A stretch of DNA of 64,000 nt from Holophagaceae bacterium (GTDB taxonomy: Bacteria; Acidobacteriota; Holophagae; Holophagales; Holophagaceae): NCBI GenBank assembly GCA_021286765.1, contig JAJTBS010000005.1, forward strand, positions 183,017-247,016, given 5' to 3'. Positions within the stretch are counted from its first letter, which is position 1, and every line of letters starts with the position of its first letter. The notes beneath the pieces are model-generated. The model did not search any database and was not told the origin of the DNA. It saw only the letters and a program-made list of their open reading frames with translations. A program made the translations under genes and the position numbers. Shown piece by piece: positions 41,648-49,998 of this stretch.

Positions 41648-43686
41648 CACCACCTCCATGTGGCGCTGAGGGACCAGCGGGGTCCTGGGGCGGGGAACCC
41701 GTAGACCAGGGCGGCGTCGCCGTCTTGATCGTAGCGGCCGCTGAGCCAGTCCTGGACGCTCTGGCGGGGCTGCAGCAGGTGCTCGCCGCGCAGGGCCAGC
41801 ACGAGGTTCTTCATGGGCTCAAAGGAGCCGCCCACGCTGAGCTCGCGGTAAGGCTTGCCGGTGGAGATCACCTGGTAGCTGGTGTCGTGGATGTCGTAGC
41901 GGGCGCCCACGCGGTCGAGGCGGACATCGGCCCGCCAGCGCTTCGCCTGGACGAAGGCGGCGATGGCGCCCGTGAAGAAGGGGTGGCGCACGATGGCGGT
42001 GTTCTGCTGGCCGAACGCCTGGCCAGCGACGTTGTGGTCCAGGTCCCGAGTCTCCTGGCTACGCAAGATCAGATCCCAGCCGTAGGCCAGATCGGCGCCG
42101 CCCCGCCAGCCCAGGGCGCCTTCCAGACTCTGGGCCCGGACGCGGCCCTGGTTGGCGTAGTGCGAGGTGAAAAGGGGCGGGAAGGAGAAGCTGGTGTCGT
42201 AGACGTAGGCCAGCAGGTTGCTGATGCGGGTGTGCTGGGCTTCCAGGCGGTATTCCCAGTGGCCCGCCAGCAGGCCCGTGGCGCCCACCTGCACTGTGCG
42301 GCTGCGTTCGGGGGCTATGGGATAGGTCGATCCATCCTGGCCTTCCGCCTGTGCGTTGAGGGCGAACTCCGTGGTGTTGGGCATGCGGAAGCCCTGGCCC
42401 GCGCTGGCGTAGAGGCGCACCTGCGGCGCCACCACCCAGTTGAGGCCCGAGCGCCAGGTGCCGGCCTCGGCACTGCCCGCGCGACTTCGCTGGCCAGTGT
42501 CCAGCCGCGTCAGGTTGCGGTGGCCCGCGTCGCGGCGCACCCCCGCTACCCAGTCGAGGCCTTCGAGGATGCTCCAGCGGCTTTCCAGGGCGCCCGCCAG
42601 GTCGCGGCCTTCGCCCCGGTAGAGCACGTTGACGAAGAGAGAGGGGTCGAAGTAGTTCTTCGCGTGAGCGACATCTTCCCGGCCCTCGAGGCGGGCCGAC
42701 AGGCGGAAGGTCTTGGCGGGCGTCCAGTGCAGGGTGAGCTGATCCTCCACGCGGCGGAAGCTGCGATCCGTCTGCTGGCGCAGGGGACCGCTGGGATCCC
42801 CGGTGCTGCCGGACAGGGCCTGCAGGGTGTTCTCCAGCACCAACTCGGGCGCGAGAGACCAGCGCAGGCTGCTGCCCCAGCTCTCCTGCCGGGCGCGGGT
42901 TTCGCGCTGCGGCTCATAGCTGCGCCCGAAGCCCGGCCAGGCCAGGGTGGTGAAGGGCACGGAGGCCGTCTGGCCGCTGTTGCGGTAGAAGCCTGTGAGC
43001 TTCGCCGGGCCGAGGGTGGTGCCCAGGCGCAGGAAGCCTCCGGCCTGGCGGAAGGCATCGCCCGGGAAGCTGCTGTCCTGCCTCTGGGTTTCGGCACCCG
43101 CGGCGATCCACCCCCAGGTCTCTGCCACTTGGGCTCTCGCGGTGCCGCCCAGCAGCCCATCGGTGCCGCCCTTCAGGCCAGCCTGGCCATGGAAGCCGTC
43201 GGGCCCCCGGGCCACACTGGTGAGGGCGATGACGCCGCCGATGGCGTCGCTGCCGTAGAGGACGGAAGCGGGACCCAGCACCAGCTCCACGCGGGCGATT
43301 CCCACGAGGCTGAGGGTGCCCAGGTCGGGGCTGGTGCCGGTGGGATCATTCAGCCGCAGGCCATCCAGCAGCACCACCACGTTGCGGCTGAGGGTGCCAT
43401 TGAGGAAGGCCGAAGCGGTGGCGCCGGGGCCGCCGCTGGCCATCACCGCGCCGGGTTGGAGCACCTCCAGCAGCTCGGCCAGGGTGCGGCTGCCAAGGCG
43501 AGTCAGTTCCTCGGCCTCCACGATGCGCACCGGGCCTGGGGTGCGGGTGACTTCCACGGGCTGGGCCTCGGCGCTGACCGTCACCGTGGCCTCGCCGGGC
43601 TTGCGCTCGGGCTCGGCGCCCGAGGCCGCCGCCAGGGAAAGGGCGGACATGGCCGCCAACAGGGATGAGATCCGGGAAAAGCCCAT
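41647..43686 (-). CDS. btuB: TonB-dependent outer membrane receptor, BtuB-like
   Basis: The 679-residue protein has a signal peptide (ISSLLAAMSALSLAAASGA), a TonB-box-like stretch (GEATVTVSAEAQPVEV), a plug domain (about 50-160; LGSRTLAELLEVLQPGAVMA, VLLDGLRLNDP, VELVLGPASVLYGSDAIGGVI) and a 22-strand barrel ending in W (SLSATWRW). It moves corrinoids across the outer membrane using TonB energy. Two adjacent ATGs follow GGAGG; 43686 has workable spacing (4 nt). The B12 riboswitch upstream on the same strand supports the substrate. Confidence 0.9.
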   Translation of the reverse strand: MGFSRISSLLAAMSALSLAAASGAEPERKPGEATVTVSAEAQPVEVTRTPGPVRIVEAEELTRLGSRTLAELLEVLQPGAVMASGGPGATASAFLNGTLSRNVVVLLDGLRLNDPTGTSPDLGTLSLVGIARVELVLGPASVLYGSDAIGGVIALTSVARGPDGFHGQAGLKGGTDGLLGGTARAQVAETWGWIAAGAETQRQDSSFPGDAFRQAGGFLRLGTTLGPAKLTGFYRNSGQTASVPFTTLAWPGFGRSYEPQRETRARQESWGSSLRWSLAPELVLENTLQALSGSTGDPSGPLRQQTDRSFRRVEDQLTLHWTPAKTFRLSARLEGREDVAHAKNYFDPSLFVNVLYRGEGRDLAGALESRWSILEGLDWVAGVRRDAGHRNLTRLDTGQRSRAGSAEAGTWRSGLNWVVAPQVRLYASAGQGFRMPNTTEFALNAQAEGQDGSTYPIAPERSRTVQVGATGLLAGHWEYRLEAQHTRISNLLAYVYDTSFSFPPLFTSHYANQGRVRAQSLEGALGWRGGADLAYGWDLILRSQETRDLDHNVAGQAFGQQNTAIVRHPFFTGAIAAFVQAKRWRADVRLDRVGARYDIHDTSYQVISTGKPYRELSVGGSFEPMKNLVLALRGEHLLQPRQSVQDWLSGRYDQDGDAALVYGFPAPGPRWSLSATWRW

Positions 43687-43721
43687 CATGCCTCCACGCA
43701 TGAGGTCGCGGCGGCGGGGCG

Positions 43722-43743
43722 GATTCCCCTGGTGGTGGGAATC
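43722..43743 (-). promoter_or_regulatory. Hairpin between the riboswitch and btuB
   Basis: GATTCCC and GGGAATC arms with an 8-nt loop lie between the aptamer and the btuB ribosome site. No U-tract follows. It may be part of the expression platform; a CCTC at 43702-43705 (minus) could also pair with the ribosome site GGAGG at 43691-43695, so translational control is possible. Confidence 0.4.
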
Positions 43744-43774
43744 ATGCCCGGCCCGTTCCCGCGACGGGGGGTGA

Positions 43775-43950
43775 GGTGCAGGACCGGTCTCCGGACTCGC
43801 ACGCGACAGGGGCTTTTCGGCTCCCCCCTTGCCTTCCCGGGACGATCCCAGTGGCTCGGGCTTGAGGTCTCACGCCGGTGGGGCATTGGCGTGGTGCATA
43901 CCGTTGCGGGGCAGTGCAGGAATCTCACCTGCTTCCCGAACATCCAACAC
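43775..43950 (-). promoter_or_regulatory. Cobalamin riboswitch
   Basis: Read on the minus strand, the region has GGGAAGCAGGTGAGATTCC then CTGCCCCGCAACGGTATGC (43937-43899), the B12 box GCCACTG at 43854-43848, GGGAAGGCAAGG, and the closing GCGAGTCCGGAGACC (43800-43786). These are the conserved core elements of the cobalamin aptamer in the right order. It lies upstream of btuB-btuF-btuC-btuD, so cobalamin is expected to reduce expression of its own uptake genes. Ends are approximate. This accounts for most of the 325-nt gap between btuB and mtnP. Confidence 0.93.
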
Positions 43951-44011
43951 TGAATTGTCAGGACCACCAGACAACCACGGCCCCGAGGCCGGACGCAAGT
44001 AGAATGGACAG

Positions 44012-44887
44012 ATGCGAGCACCCATCGGCATCATCGGCGGCAGTGGCCTCTACCGGATGGAGGGACTGGCCCTCGACCGGGCGCAGGAGGTGGCGACGCC
44101 CTTCGGCCAGCCCTCAGGCCCGGTGCACCTGGGTACGCTGGATGGCGCTCCTGTGGCCTTCCTGGCGCGCCATGGCGAGGGGCACCGCTTCACGCCCAGC
44201 GAAGTGAACTACCGGGCCAACCTCTGGGCCCTCAAGTCCGTGGGTGTCGAGCGCCTGATCTGCGTGTCCGCCGTGGGCAGCCTGCAGGCCCACCACCGGC
44301 CCGGCGAGCTGCGCCTGGTGAGCCAGTTCATCGACAAGACGAGGCACCGCAAGGACACCTACTTCGGCGAGGGCCTGGTGGCCCACGTGAGCTTCGCCGA
44401 GCCCACCTGCGCCCATGTATCGGAGACGCTGCTGGCCTCGGGCCGCGCCATGGGCCTGCCCATCGAGGGCGACGCCCTCTACGTGTGCATGGAGGGTCCG
44501 GCCTTCTCTACCCGCGCCGAAAGCAAACTCCACCAGAGCTGGGGCGCGGATCTCATCGGCATGACCCAGGCGACCGAGGCCCGCTTGGCCCGCGAGGCCG
44601 AACTCTGCTATGCCTGCATCGCCCTGGTGACGGACTACGACGCCTGGCGCGAAGAGGAGGAGGGCGTGGATGCCGCCTCCGTGCTGGAGGTCATGCACGC
44701 CAACGTGGACAAGGCCCAGCGCCTGCTGCGAACGGTGGTGCCGCAGCTGTCGGGCGCGGCGCGCCTCTGCTCCTGCGGCGAGGCCCTGAAGACGGCCCTG
44801 TTCACGGCGCCCGAGGCGGTGACGCCGGAAGCCCGTCAGCGGCTGGACTTGCTGGTGGCGAAGTACGGCTACGGCGTGGCGCGCTGA
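44012..44887 (+). CDS. mtnP: S-methyl-5'-thioadenosine phosphorylase
   Basis: The 291-residue enzyme cleaves methylthioadenosine to adenine and methylthioribose 1-phosphate in methionine salvage. It has the family start IGIIGGSGLYRMEG, the phosphate-site RHGEGHRFTPSEVNYRANLWAL, SAVGSLQ, DKTRHRKDTYF, MEGPAFSTRAES and GMTQATEARLAREAELCYA (the MTAP subfamily form). A purine nucleoside phosphorylase or MTI phosphorylase activity is possible within the family. It overlaps the next gene (TGATG). The ribosome site is weak. Confidence 0.92.
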   Translation: MRAPIGIIGGSGLYRMEGLALDRAQEVATPFGQPSGPVHLGTLDGAPVAFLARHGEGHRFTPSEVNYRANLWALKSVGVERLICVSAVGSLQAHHRPGELRLVSQFIDKTRHRKDTYFGEGLVAHVSFAEPTCAHVSETLLASGRAMGLPIEGDALYVCMEGPAFSTRAESKLHQSWGADLIGMTQATEARLAREAELCYACIALVTDYDAWREEEEGVDAASVLEVMHANVDKAQRLLRTVVPQLSGAARLCSCGEALKTALFTAPEAVTPEARQRLDLLVAKYGYGVAR

Positions 44888-45390
44888 TGGCGCTCGCCCA
44901 ACCCAGCCCCAAGCTGCAGGCCCTGTTGAAGGACTTCCAGCAGATCGCCAGCATGTCGGGCTACCTGAACCATTCCTTCGACCCGCCCCAGCTCCGGCTG
45001 TTCTTCACCCTGTACGGCCGCGTGATGGTGGCCTCCCCCGAGCAGGGGCTGGCCCTCACGCCCCAGCTGCAGGCCTGGTGTGATGCCCTGTCCATCCGCC
45101 TGCGGGAGGGCAGCTCCGGCACCATCATGGCGCCCCAGGTGCAGGTGAGCGCACCCCAGACCATGCCCGATGGCCGCGACTATCTGGTGGCCACGGTGAC
45201 CTTCAACACCAAGGTTACCGACACCTCGTACCTCCGCATCCGCACCGCCATCCTCGCCGCCTACCAGGAGGCCGTGAAGATGAGGGAGGTGGGCTTCAGC
45301 GTGGCGCCGACAGGGGATGGTTCTGAACCAGGGCTGGTGGTGCCAGGTGAATGGCCTCCGCCTGCGGGCGAGATGGCCAAACCTGATTAG
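44887..45390 (+). CDS. Protein of unknown function coupled to mtnP
   Basis: The 167-residue protein has no signal peptide or membrane helix. It begins with a helical segment (KLQALLKDFQQIASMSGYLNHSFDPPQLRLFFTLYG) followed by a beta-rich part (SSGTIMAPQVQVSAPQTMP, DYLVATVTFNTKV). Its start shares TGATG with the mtnP stop, so they are co-translated. I do not recognise the family; the operon position hints at nucleoside or methionine salvage, but this is weak. Confidence 0.65.
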   Translation: MALAQPSPKLQALLKDFQQIASMSGYLNHSFDPPQLRLFFTLYGRVMVASPEQGLALTPQLQAWCDALSIRLREGSSGTIMAPQVQVSAPQTMPDGRDYLVATVTFNTKVTDTSYLRIRTAILAAYQEAVKMREVGFSVAPTGDGSEPGLVVPGEWPPPAGEMAKPD

Positions 45391-45697
45391 GCATTGGTTC
45401 GCAGCGCTTTCCTCTTGCTGGAGAAGGCCTGCATCGCCTCCGGCCAGGTCCTGTTCGCCGAACGTCTACCAGCGGGCCTTTCGCCTTGGTGCCTTTCTTG
45501 TTTCTCGCCATTGGGCTGTCGCCATGGGCCATCTCCCGTATTCTCGATGCCTCAGTTCAGGTCCAACGGCCTGGTGCGGACCCTTCAACTGGAGTGTCTG
45601 CGCTACGCTCGACCCAGCTGCATGACCCGCCATCCTCCCCCTTTCGTCAGGTGCCACCACCCCAGTCCACTTCAACCCGCAGCCCGGAGGCGCGCCC
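45391..45697. other. 307-nt region with no supported gene
   Basis: I see no convincing gene, promoter or terminator here. Short open frames exist on both strands (one minus-strand frame begins MARNKKGTKAKGPL), but none has a ribosome site plus a recognisable domain. It separates the mtnP pair from the DHFR-like gene and may be a decayed gene remnant. Confidence 0.3.
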
Positions 45698-46345
45698 ATG
45701 TCCAAGCTTCGTGTGGAGAGCTTCACCCTCTCGCTGGATGGCTTCGGGGCCGGCCCGAACCAGGACCTTGACCATCCGCTGGGGGTGGGTGGTACCGCCC
45801 TCCATGGGTGGGCGCTCGCCACACGGACCTTTCAGCGGCACCTCTTCGGCAGCGACGGGGGCGAGACCGGGACCGGCGACGACTTCGCCGCCCGCGGGTT
45901 TGACAACATCGGCGCCTGGATCCTGGGCCGGAACATGTTCGGGCCCATCCGGGGGCCCTGGCCGGACGACCGCTGGCGCGGCTGGTGGGGCGAGAACCCG
46001 GTGTACCACGTCCCCGTATTCGTCCTCACCCACCACTCGCGTCCGCCACTTGTCATGGAAGGCGGGACCACCTTTCACTTCGTGACGGAGGGCATCCTGG
46101 TCGCGCTCGAGCGCGCCCGCGAGGCCGCTTCGGGCAAGGATGTGAGGCTGGGCGGCGGCGTCCACACCATCCAGCAGTACCTTCGCCAGTGCCTCATCGA
46201 CGAGCTGCACCTGGCCATCTCGCCAGTCCTGCTCGGCTCCGGAGAGCGGCTGTTCGAGGGGATCGACCTGCCGGCCCTGGGCTACGCCTGCACCCGGCAC
46301 GAGGCCACCCCTCGGGCCACGCATGTCATCCTGTCCCGGCAGTGA
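45698..46345 (+). CDS. Dihydrofolate reductase-like (RibD C-terminal domain) protein
   Basis: The 215-residue protein is of the RibD_C/DHFR-like superfamily: LRVESFTLSLDGFGAGP at the start, IGAWILGRNMFG, PVFVLTHHSRPPLVMEGGTTFHFVTEGI, the NADPH-binding LGGGVHTIQQYLRQCLIDELHLAISPVLLGSG, and ATHVILSR at the end. Members are stand-alone reductases of unknown substrate; they are not the riboflavin RibD and not true folA. A CCGGAGG lies 8 nt upstream. It is followed at 50 nt by a STAS-like gene. Confidence 0.88.
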   Translation: MSKLRVESFTLSLDGFGAGPNQDLDHPLGVGGTALHGWALATRTFQRHLFGSDGGETGTGDDFAARGFDNIGAWILGRNMFGPIRGPWPDDRWRGWWGENPVYHVPVFVLTHHSRPPLVMEGGTTFHFVTEGILVALERAREAASGKDVRLGGGVHTIQQYLRQCLIDELHLAISPVLLGSGERLFEGIDLPALGYACTRHEATPRATHVILSRQ

Positions 46346-46395
46346 CGGGGGCCTCGCGGACCTCCCGCCCAACCTGAACCACTAAGGGATCCCGC

Positions 46396-46785
46396 ATGGA
46401 CTACACCCTCCAGTTCACCGACGGCGTGTTCGTGGTGAAGACCTCCGGCCTCGCCGAGCTGCCCATCTTCCTGGCGTTCATCGACGCGCTGCTGGCCCAT
46501 CCGGCATGGGGGCCCGGGGCGCGGCTCTTGGTGGACCACCGGGCGCTCGATGTCTCCCCCTTCACCTTCGGCGCCGTCCAGGAGCTGGCCGACCAGTGCG
46601 CCAGGCGGGCCCAGGCCATCGGTCCGGCCAGGATCGCGCTGCTGGTCGCGGATGACCTGGGCTACGGCATGAACCGCATGTGGGCGGCTCTGGTGCAGGG
46701 GCGGCTGGACTTCACGGGAAGCATCTTCAAATCCCAGGAAGAGGCCCTGGCGTGGCTGACCGAGGGGGCGCCTTCCCAGGGCTGA
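46396..46785 (+). CDS. STAS/SpoIIAA-like small protein
   Basis: The 129-residue protein resembles the SpoIIAA-like/STAS_2 fold: a short N-terminal beta pair (YTLQFTDGVFVVKTSG), LLVDHRALDVSPFTFGAVQELADQCARRA, and ARIALLVADDLGYGMNRMWAALVQG, ending in SQEEALAWL, as in many small proteins of this group. These bind partners or lipids; the role is unknown. AAGGGA lies 7 nt before the ATG. It follows the DHFR-like gene on the same strand. Confidence 0.78.
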   Translation: MDYTLQFTDGVFVVKTSGLAELPIFLAFIDALLAHPAWGPGARLLVDHRALDVSPFTFGAVQELADQCARRAQAIGPARIALLVADDLGYGMNRMWAALVQGRLDFTGSIFKSQEEALAWLTEGAPSQG

Positions 46786-46886
46786 ACCCGCGGTGCACCG
46801 CCTGGATCTGGCCCTGTTCCCGGCCTCGCACCCGGTGCGCGTCCGGGCTAGCCTTGAGGGTCGTATCTCCTGCGAAGGAACTCCCC

Positions 46887-47156
46887 ATGTGTCGTGCTGC
46901 GGTTCTCATCCTGCCCCTGCTGCTGGTCTCCTGCATGCGCAGGCCGGAGGTGGCTCGCCGGGCCGAGCTGCCTGTGGGGTCGGAGGTGGCGGTGATCCTG
47001 TTCCAGGGCTGCCTCATCCCCGACCAGGAGGGCTGCCAGGGCTTGGGCGTCATGGCGGCGAACGCCTTCGCCCATCGGAAGAACGCCACGAGCAACTTCT
47101 CCACATCGAGCGAGGTGGTGCAGGAACTGGCCGAGCTCGTGCGAGGCAGCCTGTGA
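46887..47156 (+). CDS. Small lipoprotein coupled to an M23 peptidase
   Basis: The 89-residue protein has a short signal with lipobox LLLVSC (cleavage before Cys16), then MRRPEVARR. The mature part has two further Cys (QGCLIPDQEGCQGLG) and a Ser/Thr-rich end. AAGGAA lies 6 nt before the ATG, and its stop overlaps the peptidase start (TGATG). Membrane anchoring and coupling suggest it partners the peptidase, but no family is known to me. Confidence 0.75.
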   Translation: MCRAAVLILPLLLVSCMRRPEVARRAELPVGSEVAVILFQGCLIPDQEGCQGLGVMAANAFAHRKNATSNFSTSSEVVQELAELVRGSL

Positions 47157-47977
47157 TGCGGCGTTCCTGGGCCTTCGTCCTGGCCACGGCGGGGATGCTT
47201 TCCCCCGCAGCGGCGGTGGACCGGGAGCTTCCCTTCCGCGCCTCGCCGGTGCCCGGCGGCGTGGCGGTGGTGACCCTTCCCGCCAAGGCCACGGCGCCGG
47301 TGGTGACCTACCGCGGGGAGCCAGTGCTCACGCGACGCAGCGGCCAAGGCTGGGTGGCGGTGGTGGGCCTTCCCCTGAGCGCCCGGCCGGGCGAGCAGGC
47401 CATCGAGGTGGATGGCCGGGCGGTGCCCTTCGTCATCAAGCCCAAGCGCTATCCTGAACAGCGGGTGACCCTGAAGGACCAGCGGAAGGTGACGCCCAAT
47501 GCCGAGGACGAGGCGCGGATCGCCAAGGAGCAGGTGCTGATGGCGCCGGCCTGGAAGGCCTGGCCCGAGGGGCTGGTGCCCGCGTTGACCTTCCGCCAGC
47601 CCACCCCGGGGGACCTCACCGCCTCCTTCGGCCTGCGCCGAGTCTTCAACGGCGTGCCCCGCTCGCCCCACTCGGGCCTGGACATCCGGTCCCCCCAGGG
47701 CCAGGCGGTGCGCGCTCCCGCGCCGGGCCGCGTGGTGCTCACGGGCGACTTCTTCTACAGCGGCAACGCCGTGTTCATCGCGCACGGCGAGGGGGTGGTG
47801 AGCCTGCTCTGCCACCTGTCGAAGATCTCGGTGAAGGAGGGCCAGGTGCTCCAGGCCGGGGACGCGGTGGGCGAGGTGGGCAGCACGGGCCGGGCCTCAG
47901 GGCCGCACCTGCACTGGTCCCTGAGCCTCAACAACGCCCGGGTGGATCCCCGGATCTTCCTGGGAGGCCATCCATGA
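47156..47977 (+). CDS. Exported M23 (LytM-type) metallopeptidase
   Basis: The 273-residue protein has a signal peptide (WAFVLATAGMLSPAAA), a beta-rich N-terminal domain, and a C-terminal peptidase M23 domain (about 160-270) with zinc ligands in HSGLDIR (HxxxD) and HLHW (HxH). The domain begins with the usual LTASFGLRRVFNG. Such enzymes cut peptidoglycan cross-links or activate amidases; all ligands are present, so it should be active. It overlaps the lipoprotein before and the cupin after. Confidence 0.9.
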   Translation: MRRSWAFVLATAGMLSPAAAVDRELPFRASPVPGGVAVVTLPAKATAPVVTYRGEPVLTRRSGQGWVAVVGLPLSARPGEQAIEVDGRAVPFVIKPKRYPEQRVTLKDQRKVTPNAEDEARIAKEQVLMAPAWKAWPEGLVPALTFRQPTPGDLTASFGLRRVFNGVPRSPHSGLDIRSPQGQAVRAPAPGRVVLTGDFFYSGNAVFIAHGEGVVSLLCHLSKISVKEGQVLQAGDAVGEVGSTGRASGPHLHWSLSLNNARVDPRIFLGGHP

Positions 47978-48330
47978 TCCGGAAGTTGAGCGACCTGCCG
48001 GCGGAAACCAAGGCGAACATCCGGGGCGGTCAGGGCCGGGCCCTCGACGTGAGCCTGCTGAAGCTGGGCGACATGGCGGGCGTGCTCAGCCTGGGCCGCG
48101 TCACGCTGGAGCCCGGCGCCAGCATCGGCGAGCACGCGCACCCCAACACCGAGGACCTGTACCTGATCGTGGAGGGGCGGGGCACCGGCCTGCTCAATGG
48201 CGAGCGTTTCCCCGTGGAGCCCGGCGACCTCTTCCTGGTGAAGGCGGGCGGAAGCCACGGCCTTATCAACGATTCCGACGGCCCCCTGACCTTCATCGGC
48301 CTGCTCACGCGCAGCGAGGAAGGAGCCTAG
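47974..48330 (+). CDS. Small cupin-domain protein
   Basis: The 118-residue single-domain cupin has motif 1 ([23 protein letters not shown], with HxH and Glu metal ligands) and motif 2 ([17 protein letters not shown]). Stand-alone cupins may bind sugars or act as isomerases; the substrate is not readable. It overlaps the peptidase by ATGA and the convergent transporter gene by 4 nt. Confidence 0.88.
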   Translation: MIRKLSDLPAETKANIRGGQGRALDVSLLKLGDMAGVLSLGRVTLEPGASIGEHAHPNTEDLYLIVEGRGTGLLNGERFPVEPGDLFLVKAGGSHGLINDSDGPLTFIGLLTRSEEGA

Positions 48331-49241
48331 CCCAAGGTCTTGGCATGGCCCTTGGCCTGCACCAGGATCACGCCGAGGATGGCGATGGCGCCGCCCACCA
48401 GGGTGAGCAGAGCGGGGATCTCCCCCAGCCAGAGCCAGGCGATGAGGCTGGCGAGCACCGGTGACAGGTAGAGGAAGCTCGACAGCAGCGAGGCGGGCAT
48501 GCGGGCCAGGGCGTAGTTCCACAGCACGTAGGCGATGGCCGCCGGGAAGATGCCGAGGTAGATCACCGCGAAGGTGGCTTGGGGGGCGGCCACGGGCAGG
48601 CGGCGGAGCAGGCCCGGCAGGAAGACCAGCAGGGGCAAGGTGCCGGCCCAGATGGAATAGCAGGTGAACGCCAGGGCCGCATGGCGGCGCAGCAGCTTCT
48701 TGGAGAGGATCGAGTAGATGGCCGCTACGGTGGCCGCCAGCAGGATGAGCAGGGCCCCAGGCGTGAAGTGCAGGCCCTGGCCGCCGCTGAGGGCGATGAG
48801 CGCGACGCCGGTGAAGGCCAGCAGGATGCCCAGCCATCCCAGCTTGGTCAGGCGCTCTTTCAGGACAGCCACGGAGAGCAGCGCCGTGAACACCGGGGCC
48901 GCGGAGATCAGCAGGGAGGCCGCACCGGCCTGCACGGTCACCTCGCCGAAGTTCAGGGCCACGTGGTAGACGCTGATGCCCAGGAAACCCGTGAGGCCGA
49001 TGAGCGGCAGTTCCGAGCGCTCCGGCAGCCGCATCCGCTTGGCGAAGGCGTACAGGGCCAGCGCCGTGGAAGCCGTCCCGAAGCGCAGCAGGGCCAATTC
49101 ACCGGGCCCGTAGCCATCGGCGCCCACGGCGCCCGTCGGGCTGAGGCGCATGCCCGCGCGGATGCCCGCGAAGGCCGAGGCCCACAGCAGCAGCAGGCCT
49201 GCGATGGCCAGCCAGGTACGGGGTTCGCGCGTCCAGGTCAT
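48327..49241 (-). CDS. DMT family (EamA) transporter
   Basis: The 304-residue protein has ten membrane helices in two EamA repeats (first: [20 protein letters not shown]; second: [21 protein letters not shown]), with the typical [34 protein letters not shown] segment. EamA proteins export amino acids or metabolites; the substrate is unknown. It is convergent with the cupin and shares 4 nt at the ends. Confidence 0.9.
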   Translation of the reverse strand: MTWTREPRTWLAIAGLLLLWASAFAGIRAGMRLSPTGAVGADGYGPGELALLRFGTASTALALYAFAKRMRLPERSELPLIGLTGFLGISVYHVALNFGEVTVQAGAASLLISAAPVFTALLSVAVLKERLTKLGWLGILLAFTGVALIALSGGQGLHFTPGALLILLAATVAAIYSILSKKLLRRHAALAFTCYSIWAGTLPLLVFLPGLLRRLPVAAPQATFAVIYLGIFPAAIAYVLWNYALARMPASLLSSFLYLSPVLASLIAWLWLGEIPALLTLVGGAIAILGVILVQAKGHAKTLG

Positions 49242-49302
49242 GTCTCAACCCTACCGGGAGGATCGGGGCTCCGCCTCCGGTTTCCGCCGAGCGCAGTCCA
49301 CC

Positions 49303-49998
49303 TCAGGCTTCGCAGGCCCGGCCGTCGCGCATCTCGATGTGGCGGCCGCCGAGGCGGCCGAGGTCGGGGTTGTGGGTGACCATGAGGATGGTCAGGCCCG
49401 TGCTCCGGTTCAGCTGCTGCAGGATCTCGCCGATCTCGCCGGTGCGCGTGGTGTCCAGGTTGCCCGTGGGCTCATCAGCCAGCAGGATCTCGGGGCGGTT
49501 CACCAGGGCCCGGGCGATGGCCACGCGCTGCATCTCGCCACCGGAAATCTGGCCCGGCAGGTGGTTCATCCGGTGCTCCAGGCCCAGCTGCTTCAGCAGC
49601 GCCTCCACCTCCCCCTCGACGCCGGGCTTGCGGTAGAAGGCCAGGGGCAGGGCCACGTTCTCCCGAACCGTGAGGGTGGGGATCAGGTAGAAGTTCTGGA
49701 AGATGTACCCGAAGATCTCGCGGCGGATCCGCGTCAGGTCGCGCTCACCCACGACCTCTCCGTTGCCGAAGATGCGCCGGCCCGCCAGATCCAGTTCGCC
49801 CGAGGTGGGGTTTTCCAGGCAGCCCAGCAGGTTCACGAGGGTGGTCTTCCCTGAGCCGGAGGGCCCCATGAAGGAAACGAACTCACCCTTGCGGATCTGC
49901 AGCGACACGCCGTCCAGGGCGCGCACCTCCTCGCTGCCGCGGCCGTAGATCCGGGTGAGGTCGCGGGCTTCCAGCGCGATGCTGTTCGAGGCGCTCAT
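49303..49998 (-). CDS. ABC transporter ATP-binding protein, MacB/LolD type
   Basis: The 231-residue ATPase has Walker A FMGPSGSGKTTLVNLLG, the LolD/MacB-type GYIFQNFYLIPTLTVRENVALPL, the signature QISGGEMQRVAIARAL and Walker B ILLADEPTGNLD. It overlaps the permease by ATGA (49995-49998). With the FtsX-like permease it forms a mechanotransmission-type ABC system rather than a classical transporter. Confidence 0.9.
   Translation of the reverse strand: MSASNSIALEARDLTRIYGRGSEEVRALDGVSLQIRKGEFVSFMGPSGSGKTTLVNLLGCLENPTSGELDLAGRRIFGNGEVVGERDLTRIRREIFGYIFQNFYLIPTLTVRENVALPLAFYRKPGVEGEVEALLKQLGLEHRMNHLPGQISGGEMQRVAIARALVNRPEILLADEPTGNLDTTRTGEIGEILQQLNRSTGLTILMVTHNPDLGRLGGRHIEMRDGRACEA

Noticed and set aside
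45296..45532. A minus-strand 78-codon frame beginning near MARNKKGTKAKG
   Set aside because: No ribosome site or domain, and it overlaps the end of the gene at 44887.
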